Below, piece after piece: positions 1 through 7,397 of a DNA stretch of 14,296 nucleotides. Below the pieces are notes generated by a model. The model was not told the DNA's origin. It did no database searches and worked only from the letters and a program-made list of their open reading frames with translations. The stretch lies in the NCBI GenBank assembly GCA_025352585.1, contig JANXTD010000751.1:1-14296 (forward strand). Reading direction: 5' to 3'. The position numbers were made by a program, and so were the translations under genes. Source of the DNA: Fimbriiglobus sp. (GTDB taxonomy: Bacteria > Planctomycetota > Planctomycetia > Gemmatales > Gemmataceae). Each line of letters starts with the position of its first letter. The stretch's first letter is position 1.

Positions 1-197
1 GGCACTTCAAGGGCGGCGAGTACGAAGTCATCGGCCTCGCCCGGCACTCCGAAACCCTGGCGTGGCACGTCGTCTACCGCGCGCTTTACGGCGACGGTGG
101 CCTGTGGGTGCGCCCGGCGACGATGTTCCTCGAGAGCGTCACCCGCGGGGGCGAGACGGTCCCACGGTTCGCGCCCGCGGGCGCAGGTACCGCGTGA
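1..197 (+). CDS. DUF1653 family protein, 3' part only
   Basis: Reading in frame from base 3 gives 64 residues before the TGA at 195-197; the 5' end lies outside the window. The visible part has the hallmarks of the small DUF1653 domain: HFKGGEYEVIGLARHSET at the front, then a VVYRALYG segment, WVRPATMF, and a closing VPRF. Members are usually short cytosolic proteins of unknown biochemical function. Here the domain is followed by a short Ala/Gly tail. The last 59 bases overlap the 3' end of pyrD on the other strand, so the two genes are convergent. Family assignment is by motif recognition; no function is inferred. Confidence 0.8.
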   Translation, partial: HFKGGEYEVIGLARHSETLAWHVVYRALYGDGGLWVRPATMFLESVTRGGETVPRFAPAGAGTA

Positions 198-1182
198 TCG
201 CCGCGGGCAGTAGCGGGCCTTCGTACACCAGCGCCGTGTAAATCTGCACGAGGTCCGCGCCCACGTCGAGCAGCGCTTGCGCGTCGGGGCCGCCCGCCAC
301 GCCGCCGCAGCCGATGACGGTCGGGCCGTCGCCGACGTGGTCGCGCACCTGGGCGACGCGCGTCGCCGCCAGCGCCCGCAGCGGGCCGCCACTCAGGCCG
401 CCGGTCTCGTAGCCGGTCATCGTCGCCGTCGAGAGCGTGTTGGTCGCGATCACCCCGGCGACGCCTTCACTCAGGGCCGCGTCGAGGGCCGCGAGCAGGT
501 CGTCGCCGTACAGTTCGGGGGCGAGTTTCACCAGCACCGGCTTGCCCCCGGCGACCGCCCGCACCGCCCGCACGATCCGGCCCACCTCGGCGGCGTTTTG
601 CAGCAGCCGCAGCCCCGGCGTGTTGGGCGAACTCACGTTGACCGTCAGGAAGTCGGCGTGCGGCTGCACGACGCTGGCGGCGCGGGCGAAGTCGTCGGCC
701 GCGCGCTCGGGCGGCGTCTCCTTGTTCTTGCCGATGCTGATGCCGACGGGGAACGGCGGCCGCAAGTGGCGTGCGGTTTGCTCCGCCAGTCGCGCCGCCA
801 GGGCGTCGGCCCCGGCGTTGTTGAAGCCCATGCGGTTGACGAGCGCGGCGTCGTTCGGGTAGCGGAACATCCGCGGCGCGGGGTTGCCCGGCTGGCCGAC
901 CGGCGTGACGGTGCCGAGTTCGACGAAGCCGAAGCCGAACGCCCACCAGGCCAGGGGCGCGACGCCGTTCTTGTCCATGCCGCCGGCCAGCCCGACGGGG
1001 TTGGGGAAGTGCAACCCCATCGCCGTCACCGGGCGGGGTGCCGGGCGGGCGACGACGCGCTCGACGGCCCGGCAGGCGAGCCTCGACCGCGCCAGGAGGC
1101 TCGCGCCGCGCAGGGCGAGGTCGTGCGCGGCCTCGGGGTCGAGGCGGAAGAACAGTGGCCGCAGGACGGACGTGTAGAGCAT
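139..1182 (-). CDS. pyrD: Dihydroorotate dehydrogenase (quinone), class 2
   Basis: This is the fourth step of de novo pyrimidine synthesis: oxidation of dihydroorotate to orotate with FMN, passing electrons to membrane quinone. The 347-residue product matches the usual class 2 length. Visible motifs are NPVGLAGGMDKNG (61-73), the substrate/catalytic loop NVSSPNTPGLR (182-192) with Ser185 as the likely catalytic base (Ser, not the Cys of class 1), KLAPEL (219-224), GGLSGGPL (261-268), a phosphate-binding GCGG segment, and GADLVQIYTALVYEGP near the C-terminus. The N-terminal helix (MLYTSVLRPLFFRLDPE) is the amphipathic membrane anchor typical of class 2. The ATG at 1182 was chosen because the family begins here; a longer frame to 1383 would run into the MFS gene. 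A GGGAG lies about 10 nt upstream. It is divergent from the MFS gene and convergent with the DUF1653 gene. Confidence 0.97.
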   Translation of the reverse strand: MLYTSVLRPLFFRLDPEAAHDLALRGASLLARSRLACRAVERVVARPAPRPVTAMGLHFPNPVGLAGGMDKNGVAPLAWWAFGFGFVELGTVTPVGQPGNPAPRMFRYPNDAALVNRMGFNNAGADALAARLAEQTARHLRPPFPVGISIGKNKETPPERAADDFARAASVVQPHADFLTVNVSSPNTPGLRLLQNAAEVGRIVRAVRAVAGGKPVLVKLAPELYGDDLLAALDAALSEGVAGVIATNTLSTATMTGYETGGLSGGPLRALAATRVAQVRDHVGDGPTVIGCGGVAGGPDAQALLDVGADLVQIYTALVYEGPLLPAAITRYLRPRARTVGPSRPRG

Positions 1183-1213
1183 CGGTCGGCGCTCCCGGCG
1201 AGAAGGTCTCCCA

Positions 1214-1221
1214 TCTATAGA
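1214..1221 (-). promoter_or_regulatory. Candidate -10 box for pyrD, possibly shared with the divergent MFS gene
   Basis: The octamer TCTATAGA is a perfect palindrome and the only AT-rich patch in the 103-bp divergent gap 1183-1285. On the minus strand it offers TATAGA ending 31 nt before the pyrD ATG, the same distance seen for other -10-like boxes in this window. On the plus strand the same bases offer TATAGA 64 nt before the MFS start. No convincing -35 hexamer is visible on either strand. This is an inference from sequence alone. Confidence 0.4.
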
Positions 1222-1271
1222 GTGACACCGCCGCGGTCCGGCCAGCGGCGGGCGGTTTGGGCGAGTCAGGC

Positions 1272-1278
1272 GAAGGAG
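1272..1278 (+). promoter_or_regulatory. Shine-Dalgarno sequence fixing the GTG start of the MFS gene
   Basis: GAAGGAG lies 7 nt before the GTG at 1286. It is the best ribosome binding site in the window and supports a GTG start with no alternative ATG nearby. Confidence 0.8.
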
Positions 1279-1285
1279 TCGCGGC

Positions 1286-2644
1286 GTGACGGATTCGCAA
1301 GCGTTGACCCCGTCCGTCGCCCCCACCCCGACGCTGCTGAATGCCCTGCGCGACCGCACCTTCCGCTCGCTGCGGCACCCCAACTACCGCCGCTACTTCT
1401 TCGGCCAGATCGTCTCGTTCACCGGCAGTTGGATGCAGTCGGCCGCGCTGATGTGGCTCATTTACGACCTCACGGCCGACCCGCTGTGGCCGCCGCTGAT
1501 GCTCGTCGCGCAGGTCGGCCCGACGCTGCTGCTGGGCACCTGGGGCGGCAACCTCGCCGACCGGCTGCCCAAGCGTCGGCTGATCCTGGCGACGCAGTTC
1601 GGCTTCCTCGTCACCGCCCTGATGCTCGCCGCCGTGACCGCGACCGGCTTCGCGACGCCGGGGCTGCTGCTGGCGATCCAACTGCTCAACGGCGTCTTGC
1701 AGTCGGCCGACCTGCCGGCGCGGCTGTCGTTCGCCCCGGACTTGGTGCCGCGCGCCGACCTCATCAACGCCGTGTCGCTGAACTCGATGCTGTTCAACTC
1801 CGCGCGGGCCGTCGGCCCCGCGCTCGCCGGCGGCGCGTTCCTGCTGGCCGGGGCCGCGTCGTCGGCCGGCCTGGCGGGGGACCTGCGGCCGACGCTGCTC
1901 GGGGCGGTCGGCTGCTTCCTGTTCAACGCCGCGAGCTACGTCGCCGTGCTGGTCGCGCTCAACCGCATCACCGTCGATGGCCGGGGGCAACCGTCGCCCG
2001 CGGGGCAGTCGGTCTGGGAGGGCTTCCGGGTCGCCTGGGCGTCGCCGCCGGTCCGCGGGCTGCTGCTGCTCTCCGGGACGCTGTGCGTCTTCGCCTGGCC
2101 GGCGTTGACGCTCTTCCCCGCCTTCACGAAGACGGTGCTGGGCCACTCCGAGAAGGAGTACAGCGTGCTGGTCAGTTCGCTGGGCGTCGGGGCGCTGCTC
2201 TCGGCGCTGACGACGGCGACGTTCGGCACGTCGGCCCGCCGCGGCGCGTTCCTGGTCGGCGGCGCGGCCCTCGCGACGGTCGGCCTCACCGGGCTGGCGT
2301 TCTCGGCGACGCTGCCGCCCGCGCTGCTCTCGACGGCGGCGCTCGGCTACGGGCTGGTGCTGTACCTCTCGACCGGCCAGTCGGCGCTGCAACTCGGCTC
2401 GACCGCAGAGACCCGCGGCCGGGTCATGGCGCTCTGGGCGATGATGCTCAGCGCGAGCGCGCCCGTCGGCCACCTGGCCGCCGGGTTCGCCGCCCAGAGT
2501 GTCCCGGTGCCGCGCGTCTTCGCGGCCTTGGCCGTCGGCGCGGCCGCCGTGACGTTCACGCTGTTCGGCTTCCTGCGCGGCAGTTTGTTCGGCCCGAAGT
2601 CCGCCGCAGTCGGCGTGACCGCTACAGCTTACCCCAGCGCGTGA
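1286..2644 (+). CDS. MFS transporter, MFS_3/EntS-like exporter family
   Basis: This is a 452-residue integral inner-membrane protein of the major facilitator superfamily. A soluble N-terminus is followed by RSLRHPNYRRYFFGQ and a first membrane helix, a common opening of the DHA3/MFS_3 (EntS-like) exporters. The loop 2-3 signature is present as GTWGGNLADRLPKRR (about residues 84-98). Further hydrophobic stretches down to the C-terminus fit about 12 helices. The second half carries an equivalent loop with RRGAFLVGGAAL. Such proteins are proton-driven exporters of siderophores, drugs or other small molecules; nothing here identifies the substrate. It starts at GTG 1286 behind a strong GAAGGAG. 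It is divergent from pyrD and is followed after 90 bp by a small exported protein with its own -10 box, so it is probably monocistronic. Confidence 0.9.
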   Translation: MTDSQALTPSVAPTPTLLNALRDRTFRSLRHPNYRRYFFGQIVSFTGSWMQSAALMWLIYDLTADPLWPPLMLVAQVGPTLLLGTWGGNLADRLPKRRLILATQFGFLVTALMLAAVTATGFATPGLLLAIQLLNGVLQSADLPARLSFAPDLVPRADLINAVSLNSMLFNSARAVGPALAGGAFLLAGAASSAGLAGDLRPTLLGAVGCFLFNAASYVAVLVALNRITVDGRGQPSPAGQSVWEGFRVAWASPPVRGLLLLSGTLCVFAWPALTLFPAFTKTVLGHSEKEYSVLVSSLGVGALLSALTTATFGTSARRGAFLVGGAALATVGLTGLAFSATLPPALLSTAALGYGLVLYLSTGQSALQLGSTAETRGRVMALWAMMLSASAPVGHLAAGFAAQSVPVPRVFAALAVGAAAVTFTLFGFLRGSLFGPKSAAVGVTATAYPSA

Positions 2645-2649
2645 GTCGC

Positions 2650-2664
2650 CCGGCGGATTGCCGG
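2650..2664 (+). terminator. Weak hairpin just after the MFS gene
   Basis: CCGGC (2650-2654) and GCCGG (2660-2664) can form a 5-bp stem with a 5-nt loop starting 6 nt after the MFS stop. There is no T tract, only CTTT a few bases further on. In DNA this GC-rich short stems are common by chance, so this is only a possible terminator. Confidence 0.2.
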
Positions 2665-2695
2665 CACTTTGAGCGCCGCACGCCGGGGGCCGTTT

Positions 2696-2701
2696 TACAA
2701 T
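2696..2701 (+). promoter_or_regulatory. Candidate -10 box (TACAAT) for the small exported protein
   Basis: TACAAT sits in the local AT-rich run TTTTACAAT, 33 nt before the ATG at 2735. No TTGACA-like hexamer occurs at 16-18 nt upstream. It supports starting the gene at 2735 rather than at the in-frame ATG at 2669, which lies upstream of this box. Confidence 0.5.
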
Positions 2702-2734
2702 CGGGGTGTGAGTTTCCGCCGCAAGGGTTCGGTT

Positions 2735-3094
2735 ATGCGACGCTGGTTCATCACGACGGCCGCCGTCGCCACGCTCTTGGGCGGGCTGGGCTGCCACGGC
2801 CGGCTGTTCCGCCGCCCCTGCACCGACGACTGCCCGAGTGGCCCGTCCGGCGGCTCCGGCCGCGGCGGCAGTCGGCTCGAACTCGGCGACCCGGTGCCCG
2901 GCAACCGCCTGCCGCAGGCCGACGTGCCGTCGGGCGACTACCCCGCGCCGCGCCTGCCCGACACGCGCAACTCGCCCGGCCCGTTCGGCCCCGAGGGCCG
3001 GCGCTACCAGCCGGAGCCGCGCCGCCTGCCGCCCGCCGACATCCCGCTGACGCCCGGCGACGGCGAGCTGCCGCCGCGGGAGACGGGGCGGTAG
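2735..3094 (+). CDS. Small Pro/Gly/Arg-rich exported protein, putative lipoprotein
   Basis: The 119-residue product is not recognised as a known family. It starts with MRR, a hydrophobic stretch (WFITTAAVATLLGGLG) and a Cys at residue 20, a signal peptide with an approximate lipobox (GLGC; position -3 is Gly, so not consensus). The mature part is low-complexity: RPCTDDCPSG, a Gly/Ser run, then repeated Pro-rich turns such as RLPQADVPSGDYPAPRLP and RRLPPADIPLTPGDGELPP. The paired motif RLPxADxP occurs twice, hinting at an internal repeat. It is probably anchored in or exported across the inner membrane. The start at 2735 is supported by AAGGG 7 nt upstream and by the TACAAT box. Gene calling is fairly secure; function is unknown. 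Confidence 0.65.
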   Translation: MRRWFITTAAVATLLGGLGCHGRLFRRPCTDDCPSGPSGGSGRGGSRLELGDPVPGNRLPQADVPSGDYPAPRLPDTRNSPGPFGPEGRRYQPEPRRLPPADIPLTPGDGELPPRETGR

Positions 3095-3147
3095 CCAGGG
3101 TCGCCGACAGCGGGAGCGTTCGCCGGGGGCAGTGCTGGTCGCTACGC

Positions 3148-3153
3148 TATCAG
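3148..3153 (+). promoter_or_regulatory. Possible -10 box (TATCAG) for the TIGR03067-like gene
   Basis: The sequence TACGCTATCAGGG at 3143-3155 offers TATCAG (or TACGCT, 3143-3148) 39 nt before the ATG at 3193. The position fits the spacing of other boxes here, but the hexamer is weak. Confidence 0.25.
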
Positions 3154-3192
3154 GGTAGTGCGACGGTGGCCCGAACGCTTGGGGGCGACGAA

Positions 3193-3699
3193 ATGTACCT
3201 CGCGGCATCGCTGCTGGCTTTGAGTCTCGCAGCCGCCGACCCGCCGGCGGGCGGCAAGCCTGGCCCCGTGACCGACGCCAAGCTCCGGGTGTTCGGAAGC
3301 TACTGGATGGAAGTCCGCCGGGAAGACGCCAAAGGCGTGACGGTCGATCCGTTCAAACTGTTCTGCTTCAATTACGACGCGGGCACGATCCATTGCTGGC
3401 TCCGCCGCGGCGAGTTAACGGAGGGGTCCCAAGCGGGGGACCGGGTAATTATTCGGGCCGAGGCCGAGCCGATGCAGATCGACTTCGTCTACCTCAACCG
3501 GGGTCAAGAATACGCGACGCCGGCGATCTTCCAATTCGACGGCCGCAAACTCGTCATCGCCGAGCCGACCACACCCTCTGCCGTCAAGTTGCGCCAAGAC
3601 GGCGTCTACGCGAACCGGCCGACGGACTTCACGGCGGACAAGAAGAACAAGTACCTCCTGCGGACGCTGGTGCCCTGCAACTACCTCGACCAGGACTGA
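3193..3699 (+). CDS. Secreted protein resembling the planctomycete TIGR03067 domain
   Basis: The product is 168 residues. MYLAASLLALSLAAADPPA reads as a signal peptide with probable cleavage around Ala15/Asp16. The mature part follows the TIGR03067 pattern: an opening strand region (LRVFGSYWMEVRRED, 31-45) and a middle with MQIDFVYLNRG (94-104). This leads into PAIFQFDGRKLVIAE (110-124) and NRPTDFTADKKNKYLLRTL (141-159), matching the usual order PxxIDL...GIYxxxGDxLxxC...RPTxF...L. The function of this domain is unknown; members are often secreted and sometimes duplicated in planctomycetes. The ATG follows GGGGGCGACGAA. The gene is visibly less extreme in GC3 than its neighbours (for example TTC AAA CTG TTC, and a TTA codon). 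The same frame stays open far upstream, but there it is only antisense to pyrD. Domain call is moderate. Confidence 0.65.
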   Translation: MYLAASLLALSLAAADPPAGGKPGPVTDAKLRVFGSYWMEVRREDAKGVTVDPFKLFCFNYDAGTIHCWLRRGELTEGSQAGDRVIIRAEAEPMQIDFVYLNRGQEYATPAIFQFDGRKLVIAEPTTPSAVKLRQDGVYANRPTDFTADKKNKYLLRTLVPCNYLDQD

Positions 3700-3713
3700 A
3701 CCGGCGTGGCGTG

Positions 3714-3719
3714 TACAAT
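3714..3719 (+). promoter_or_regulatory. Candidate -10 box (TACAAT) for the folE-moaA operon
   Basis: TACAAT in the 52-bp gap before folE, with 32 nt between it and the folE ATG. It is preceded by GTG and GC-rich sequence without a clear -35. With such a short leader there is no room for a riboswitch upstream of folE. Confidence 0.5.
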
Positions 3720-3751
3720 GGCGGCGTCGCCTCCCCGCCGAGACCCCGCCG

Positions 3752-4405
3752 ATGCCCGACGTGACCCGCAACGGCTTCCCGCCGCCGCTCTCGTGCGACG
3801 CCGACGACCGCACCGGCGACGCCCCGCCTGCCCCCGGCAAGGTCGATCTGCGGCGCATCGAGCGGGCCGTCCGCGAAATCCTCACCGCCGTCGGCGAAGA
3901 CCCCGACCGCGAGGGCCTCGTGCAGACGCCGGCGCGCGTGGCCCGTATGTACGCCGAGATCTTCGGCGGCCTGCACCTCGACCCCGCCGTCTACCTCCAG
4001 AAGACGTTCACGCAACAGCACGACGAGATGGTGCTGGTCAAGGACATCAGTTTCAGCAGTTGCTGCGAGCACCACCTGTTGCCGTTCACCGGGTCGGTCC
4101 ACATCGCCTACCTGCCCGACGGCCAGGTCGTCGGGCTGTCGAAGCTGGCCCGCATCACCGACGTGATCGCTCGCCGGCCGCAGGTCCAGGAGCGCCTCAC
4201 CGAGGAGCTGGCTGAACTTGTGATGCGCGAGTTGAAGCCGCGCGGCGTGGGGGTCGTCGTCGAGGCGGCGCACTCGTGCATGACCATCCGCGGCGTGAAG
4301 AAGCCCGGCGCGATGACGATCACCAGTGCCATGCGCGGCCTGTTCAAGACCAACCCGATGACCCGCAACGAGTTCATGGCGCTGGTCTTCGGTCGGCGGG
4401 GTTAG
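3752..4405 (+). CDS. folE: GTP cyclohydrolase I
   Basis: It converts GTP to 7,8-dihydroneopterin triphosphate and formate, the entry step to folate and tetrahydropterins; the enzyme is a cytosolic homodecamer. The 217-residue product has a variable N-terminus of about 30 residues, then the complete catalytic domain. Zn ligands are Cys105 and His108 in CCEHHLLPF, plus Cys176 in the HSCMTIRGVKKPGA segment. GLSKLARI (128-135) and the C-terminal TRNEFMAL are also typical of FolE (type IA). All catalytic residues expected of an active enzyme are visible. It is the first gene of a compact operon: the next start codon is only 3 bp after its stop. Its placement with moaD-moaE-moaA puts two GTP-consuming pterin enzymes under one promoter. 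Confidence 0.97.
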   Translation: MPDVTRNGFPPPLSCDADDRTGDAPPAPGKVDLRRIERAVREILTAVGEDPDREGLVQTPARVARMYAEIFGGLHLDPAVYLQKTFTQQHDEMVLVKDISFSSCCEHHLLPFTGSVHIAYLPDGQVVGLSKLARITDVIARRPQVQERLTEELAELVMRELKPRGVGVVVEAAHSCMTIRGVKKPGAMTITSAMRGLFKTNPMTRNEFMALVFGRRG

Positions 4406-4408
4406 CGC

Positions 4409-7396
4409 GTGCTGACATCGGCCCAAATCCGCGACGACTTGCGCGGCCTGTTCCGCGGCGGCCTGCACTTCGACGAGCCGGCGCGGTCGGTCCACGCGCT
4501 CGACGCCTCGCCGTTCCAGCTCACGCCGCTGGGCGTCGCCTCCCCGCTCGACGCCGACGACCTCGCGTTGTTCGTCAGGTACGCCCACGAGCACCGCCTG
4601 CCGGTCGCCGCGCGCGGGGCCGGCAGCGGCGACGCCGGGGAGTCGCTGACCTCGGGCGTCGTCCTCGACCTCGGTGCCCACTTGCGCGGTGGCCTGGCAC
4701 TCGACGGCGACGACTTGCGCGTGGGGGCCGGCGAACCGCTCTCCAACGTCGCCCGCTTCCTCGCGGGCCACGGCCGGCGGCTGGGGCCGGACCTCGACAG
4801 CCAGGGCCGCGGCGTCGGCACCGTCGGCGGGGCGCTGGCGATCGACACCTGCGGGGTCAACGTCTTCCGGCACGGCTACGCCCGCGACCTCGTCCGCAGT
4901 TTGCACGTCGTCTGGGACAGCGGCGACGCCGACGAGGTCGGCGAGCCGGGCTACCGCGAGGTCGCGGCCGGGGAGCGCGGGCCGCGCCACGTCGAGTTGC
5001 GGGCCACGACGGCGGGGCTGCTGGCCGCGCACCGCGACCTGACGCAAGTCACCCGGCCGCAGACGCGCTTCACCCGCGGCGGCTACTCGCTCCACGACGC
5101 CCTGACCCCCGCCGGCCTCGTCAACCTGCCGCGGCTGCTGGTCGGCAGCGAAGGCACGCTCGCCCTGTTCGCCGCGGCGACTCTGCGGACGATCCCGCTG
5201 GCCGGCGGCGCGGCGCGGGCGCTGCTCGGCTTCACGACCCTCGACGCGGCGCTGCAAGCCGGGCTGGCACTGCTGCCGGCGGCGGGGGTCCTGTCGTGCG
5301 AACTGCTCGACCAGCGCCGGCTCGCCTTCGGCAAGGCGGCGCACCTCAAGGGCGGCGTCGTCGTGCCGCCGGCGATGATCGGCGCGGTCCTGGCCGTCGC
5401 GGCGGAGGCCGAAACGCCGGCGGCGGCCTTCGACGCGCTGAACGTTGCGGTCGAGCGACTGCGGCGCGACCACCGCTTCGTCGCGCTCGTCGAGGCGACG
5501 GCCGTGCCCCGCGAACTCGAGCGCGTGTGCGACTTCGCCGACGCCTCGCGGCGCGGCATCGAGACGGTGCGCTCCGGGCCGCGGCCGGTCGGCGGCTGCG
5601 ACGACGTGGCGGTGCCGGTCGAGGAACTGGCGGCGTTCTTGAAGGGCTTGCAAACGGTGACGCGGCGCTTCGACCTGGCGGTGCCGCTGCGCGTCAACGT
5701 GCTGGCCGGGCAGGTCGAGGCGCGGCCGATCCTCGACGGGCGTGCGCCGGCCGACCGCCGCACGCTGTGGAGTTTCGCCGACGCCGTCCACACGCTGGCC
5801 CTGTCGCTGGGCGGGACGGTGAACTCGCGGCGCGGCACGGGGTTGCTGCGCGCGCCGTGGCTCGACGCGCAGTTCGGGCCGCTGCTGGGGGTGTTCCGCG
5901 CGGTCAAGGCGACGTACGACCCGTTGGGCTTGCTCAACGCCGGCAAGCTGTTCGACGCCGACCCCAGCCGCCCCGCCTGGCCGTTCCCCGAGTCCCCGAC
6001 GGCGCGCGGGCCGGTCGCGCTGGAGATGTTCGACGGCGAGCCGGCGCTGGCGGCCGAAGTCGAGGCGTGCCACGGCTGCGCGGCTTGCCGCACCGAGTCG
6101 GCCGGGCGGATGTGCCCCGTCTTCCGGGCGACCGCCGCCGAAGCCGCCAGCCCGCGCGCCCAGGCGAACCTGTGGCGCGCCGCCTTGCAGAGCGCCGACC
6201 CCGGCGCGTTCGTGAGTACGCCCGAAGCCGAGGAAGTCGCGCGGCTCTGCGTGAACTGCAAAATGTGCCAGGTCGAGTGCCCGAGCCGCGTGGACGTGCC
6301 GCGGCTGGCGCTGGAGGCGAAGGCGGCCCACTACGCCGCCCACGGCTTCCGCCGCGGCGGCTGGCTGGCCGCGCGCGTCGAGGGCCTGTCGATGCTCGGC
6401 GGCACCTTCGCCTACGTCGCCAACACCCTGCTGGCGACCCGGCCGACGCGCTGGCTGGCCGAGAAACTCTTCGGCATCTCGAAGAAACGTGCCCTGCCCC
6501 GCTTCACGCACCGCACTTTCTTGCGGCGGGCCTGGCGGCTCAAATTGACCGGCAAGCGCGCCCCGATTCGCGGCACCGAGGCCCGCCCCGACGCCGCGGT
6601 TCGCAAGGCCGAGAAGGTCGTCTACTTCGTCGATCTGTTCGCCAACTACCACGACCCGTCGATCGGCCTGGCCACGGTCGCCGTGCTGCGGCACCACGGC
6701 ATCGAGGTCTACGTCCCCTGGCGGCAGCGCGGCAGCGGCATGGCCCCGCTCACACAAGGCGACATCGACACGGCCCGCGCGACCGCCGCCGCCAACGTCC
6801 GCACGCTGGCCCCGCTGGTGCGCGAGGGCTACGTGATCGTCTGCAGCGACCCCACGGCGGCACTCGCGTTGACGCAGGAGTACGCCCACCTGCTCGACAC
6901 GCCGGACGCCCAACTGGTGTGCGAGAACACCGTCGAGTTGACGAGCTTCCTGTGGGGGCTGCACGAGGCCGGCGAGCTGCGCACCGACTTCGAGCCGCTG
7001 GCCCTGCGCCTCGGGCACCACGTCCCGTGCCACGTCAAGGCGCTGCTCGCCGACACCAGCGAAGCCCCCGCCGGGCCGCGGCTGCTCGCGCTGATTCCGG
7101 GCCTGACCGTGCAGACGATCGACGTGAGCTGCTCCGGCATGGCGGGCACGTACGGGTTGCGCGCCGAGAACTTCGCCGCGTCGCTGGCCGCCGGCAAGCC
7201 GATGCTCGACATCGTGCGGTCGGACGCGGTGGTGTACGGCTCGACGGAGTGCGGGGCGTGCCGCATGCAGATGCAGACCGCCGCCGGCAAGCGGACGTTG
7301 CACCCCGTGCAATATTTGGCGCTGGCCTACGGCCTGATGCCCGAGTTGCGCACCAAGCTCGCGCGGCCGCTGGGCCGCCTCCTCACGGACGGCTGA
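4409..7396 (+). CDS. FAD-linked oxidase / 4Fe-4S / CCG-domain fusion protein (YdiJ/GlcD-GlpC-like) with altered active site
   Basis: This 995-residue fusion combines an N-terminal VAO-type FAD domain with a GlpC-like half, the layout of YdiJ-type D-2-hydroxyacid dehydrogenases. FAD segments are ARGAGSGDAGESL (68-80), GVGTVGGALAIDTCG (135-149) and LVGSEGTL (244-251). A first cluster motif CHGCAACRTESAGRMCP has Cys554, 557, 560 and 569; the second, CVNCKMCQVECPS, has Cys614, 617, 620 and 624. CCG-type elements follow: PCH with Cys874, SCSGMAGTYG with Cys908, and ECGAC with Cys948 and 951. Oddities: the usual HAGHGQLH-type loop reads NVLAGQVE (430-437), the usual GEHGxG reads SRRGTG (473-478), and the second Cys of the CCG motif is Ser909. 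The normal hydroxyacid reaction may therefore be lost or changed. No membrane helix or signal peptide is evident. It starts at GTG 3 bp after folE and ends 1 bp before moaD. Fold confident; substrate unknown. Confidence 0.9.
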   Translation: MLTSAQIRDDLRGLFRGGLHFDEPARSVHALDASPFQLTPLGVASPLDADDLALFVRYAHEHRLPVAARGAGSGDAGESLTSGVVLDLGAHLRGGLALDGDDLRVGAGEPLSNVARFLAGHGRRLGPDLDSQGRGVGTVGGALAIDTCGVNVFRHGYARDLVRSLHVVWDSGDADEVGEPGYREVAAGERGPRHVELRATTAGLLAAHRDLTQVTRPQTRFTRGGYSLHDALTPAGLVNLPRLLVGSEGTLALFAAATLRTIPLAGGAARALLGFTTLDAALQAGLALLPAAGVLSCELLDQRRLAFGKAAHLKGGVVVPPAMIGAVLAVAAEAETPAAAFDALNVAVERLRRDHRFVALVEATAVPRELERVCDFADASRRGIETVRSGPRPVGGCDDVAVPVEELAAFLKGLQTVTRRFDLAVPLRVNVLAGQVEARPILDGRAPADRRTLWSFADAVHTLALSLGGTVNSRRGTGLLRAPWLDAQFGPLLGVFRAVKATYDPLGLLNAGKLFDADPSRPAWPFPESPTARGPVALEMFDGEPALAAEVEACHGCAACRTESAGRMCPVFRATAAEAASPRAQANLWRAALQSADPGAFVSTPEAEEVARLCVNCKMCQVECPSRVDVPRLALEAKAAHYAAHGFRRGGWLAARVEGLSMLGGTFAYVANTLLATRPTRWLAEKLFGISKKRALPRFTHRTFLRRAWRLKLTGKRAPIRGTEARPDAAVRKAEKVVYFVDLFANYHDPSIGLATVAVLRHHGIEVYVPWRQRGSGMAPLTQGDIDTARATAAANVRTLAPLVREGYVIVCSDPTAALALTQEYAHLLDTPDAQLVCENTVELTSFLWGLHEAGELRTDFEPLALRLGHHVPCHVKALLADTSEAPAGPRLLALIPGLTVQTIDVSCSGMAGTYGLRAENFAASLAAGKPMLDIVRSDAVVYGSTECGACRMQMQTAAGKRTLHPVQYLALAYGLMPELRTKLARPLGRLLTDG

Positions 7397-7397
7397 C

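Noticed and set aside
1183..1383. N-terminal extension of pyrD to an ATG at 1383
   Set aside because: The extension would overlap the MFS start and Shine-Dalgarno, and is not part of the class 2 family; the known N-terminal helix begins at 1182.
2669..2734. Earlier ATG at 2669 for the small exported protein
   Set aside because: It lies upstream of the TACAAT box and would bury the signal peptide behind 22 residues; 2735 has an AAGGG site.
277..3192. Upstream continuation of the frame of the TIGR03067-like gene, to 1140 codons
   Set aside because: Before 3193 the frame is antisense to pyrD and out of frame in the MFS gene. A signal peptide begins exactly at 3193.
467..3208. A 913-codon open frame on the minus strand
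   Set aside because: It runs antisense or out of frame through pyrD, the MFS gene and the small exported gene. Its translation is Arg/Gln/Gly-rich with no domain; long shadow frames are expected at this GC content.
3700..3751. Molybdenum cofactor riboswitch or other leader RNA before the folE-moa operon
   Set aside because: The gap is only 52 bp and the likely leader about 25 nt, too short for a known riboswitch; moaA itself has no leader because it overlaps moaE.
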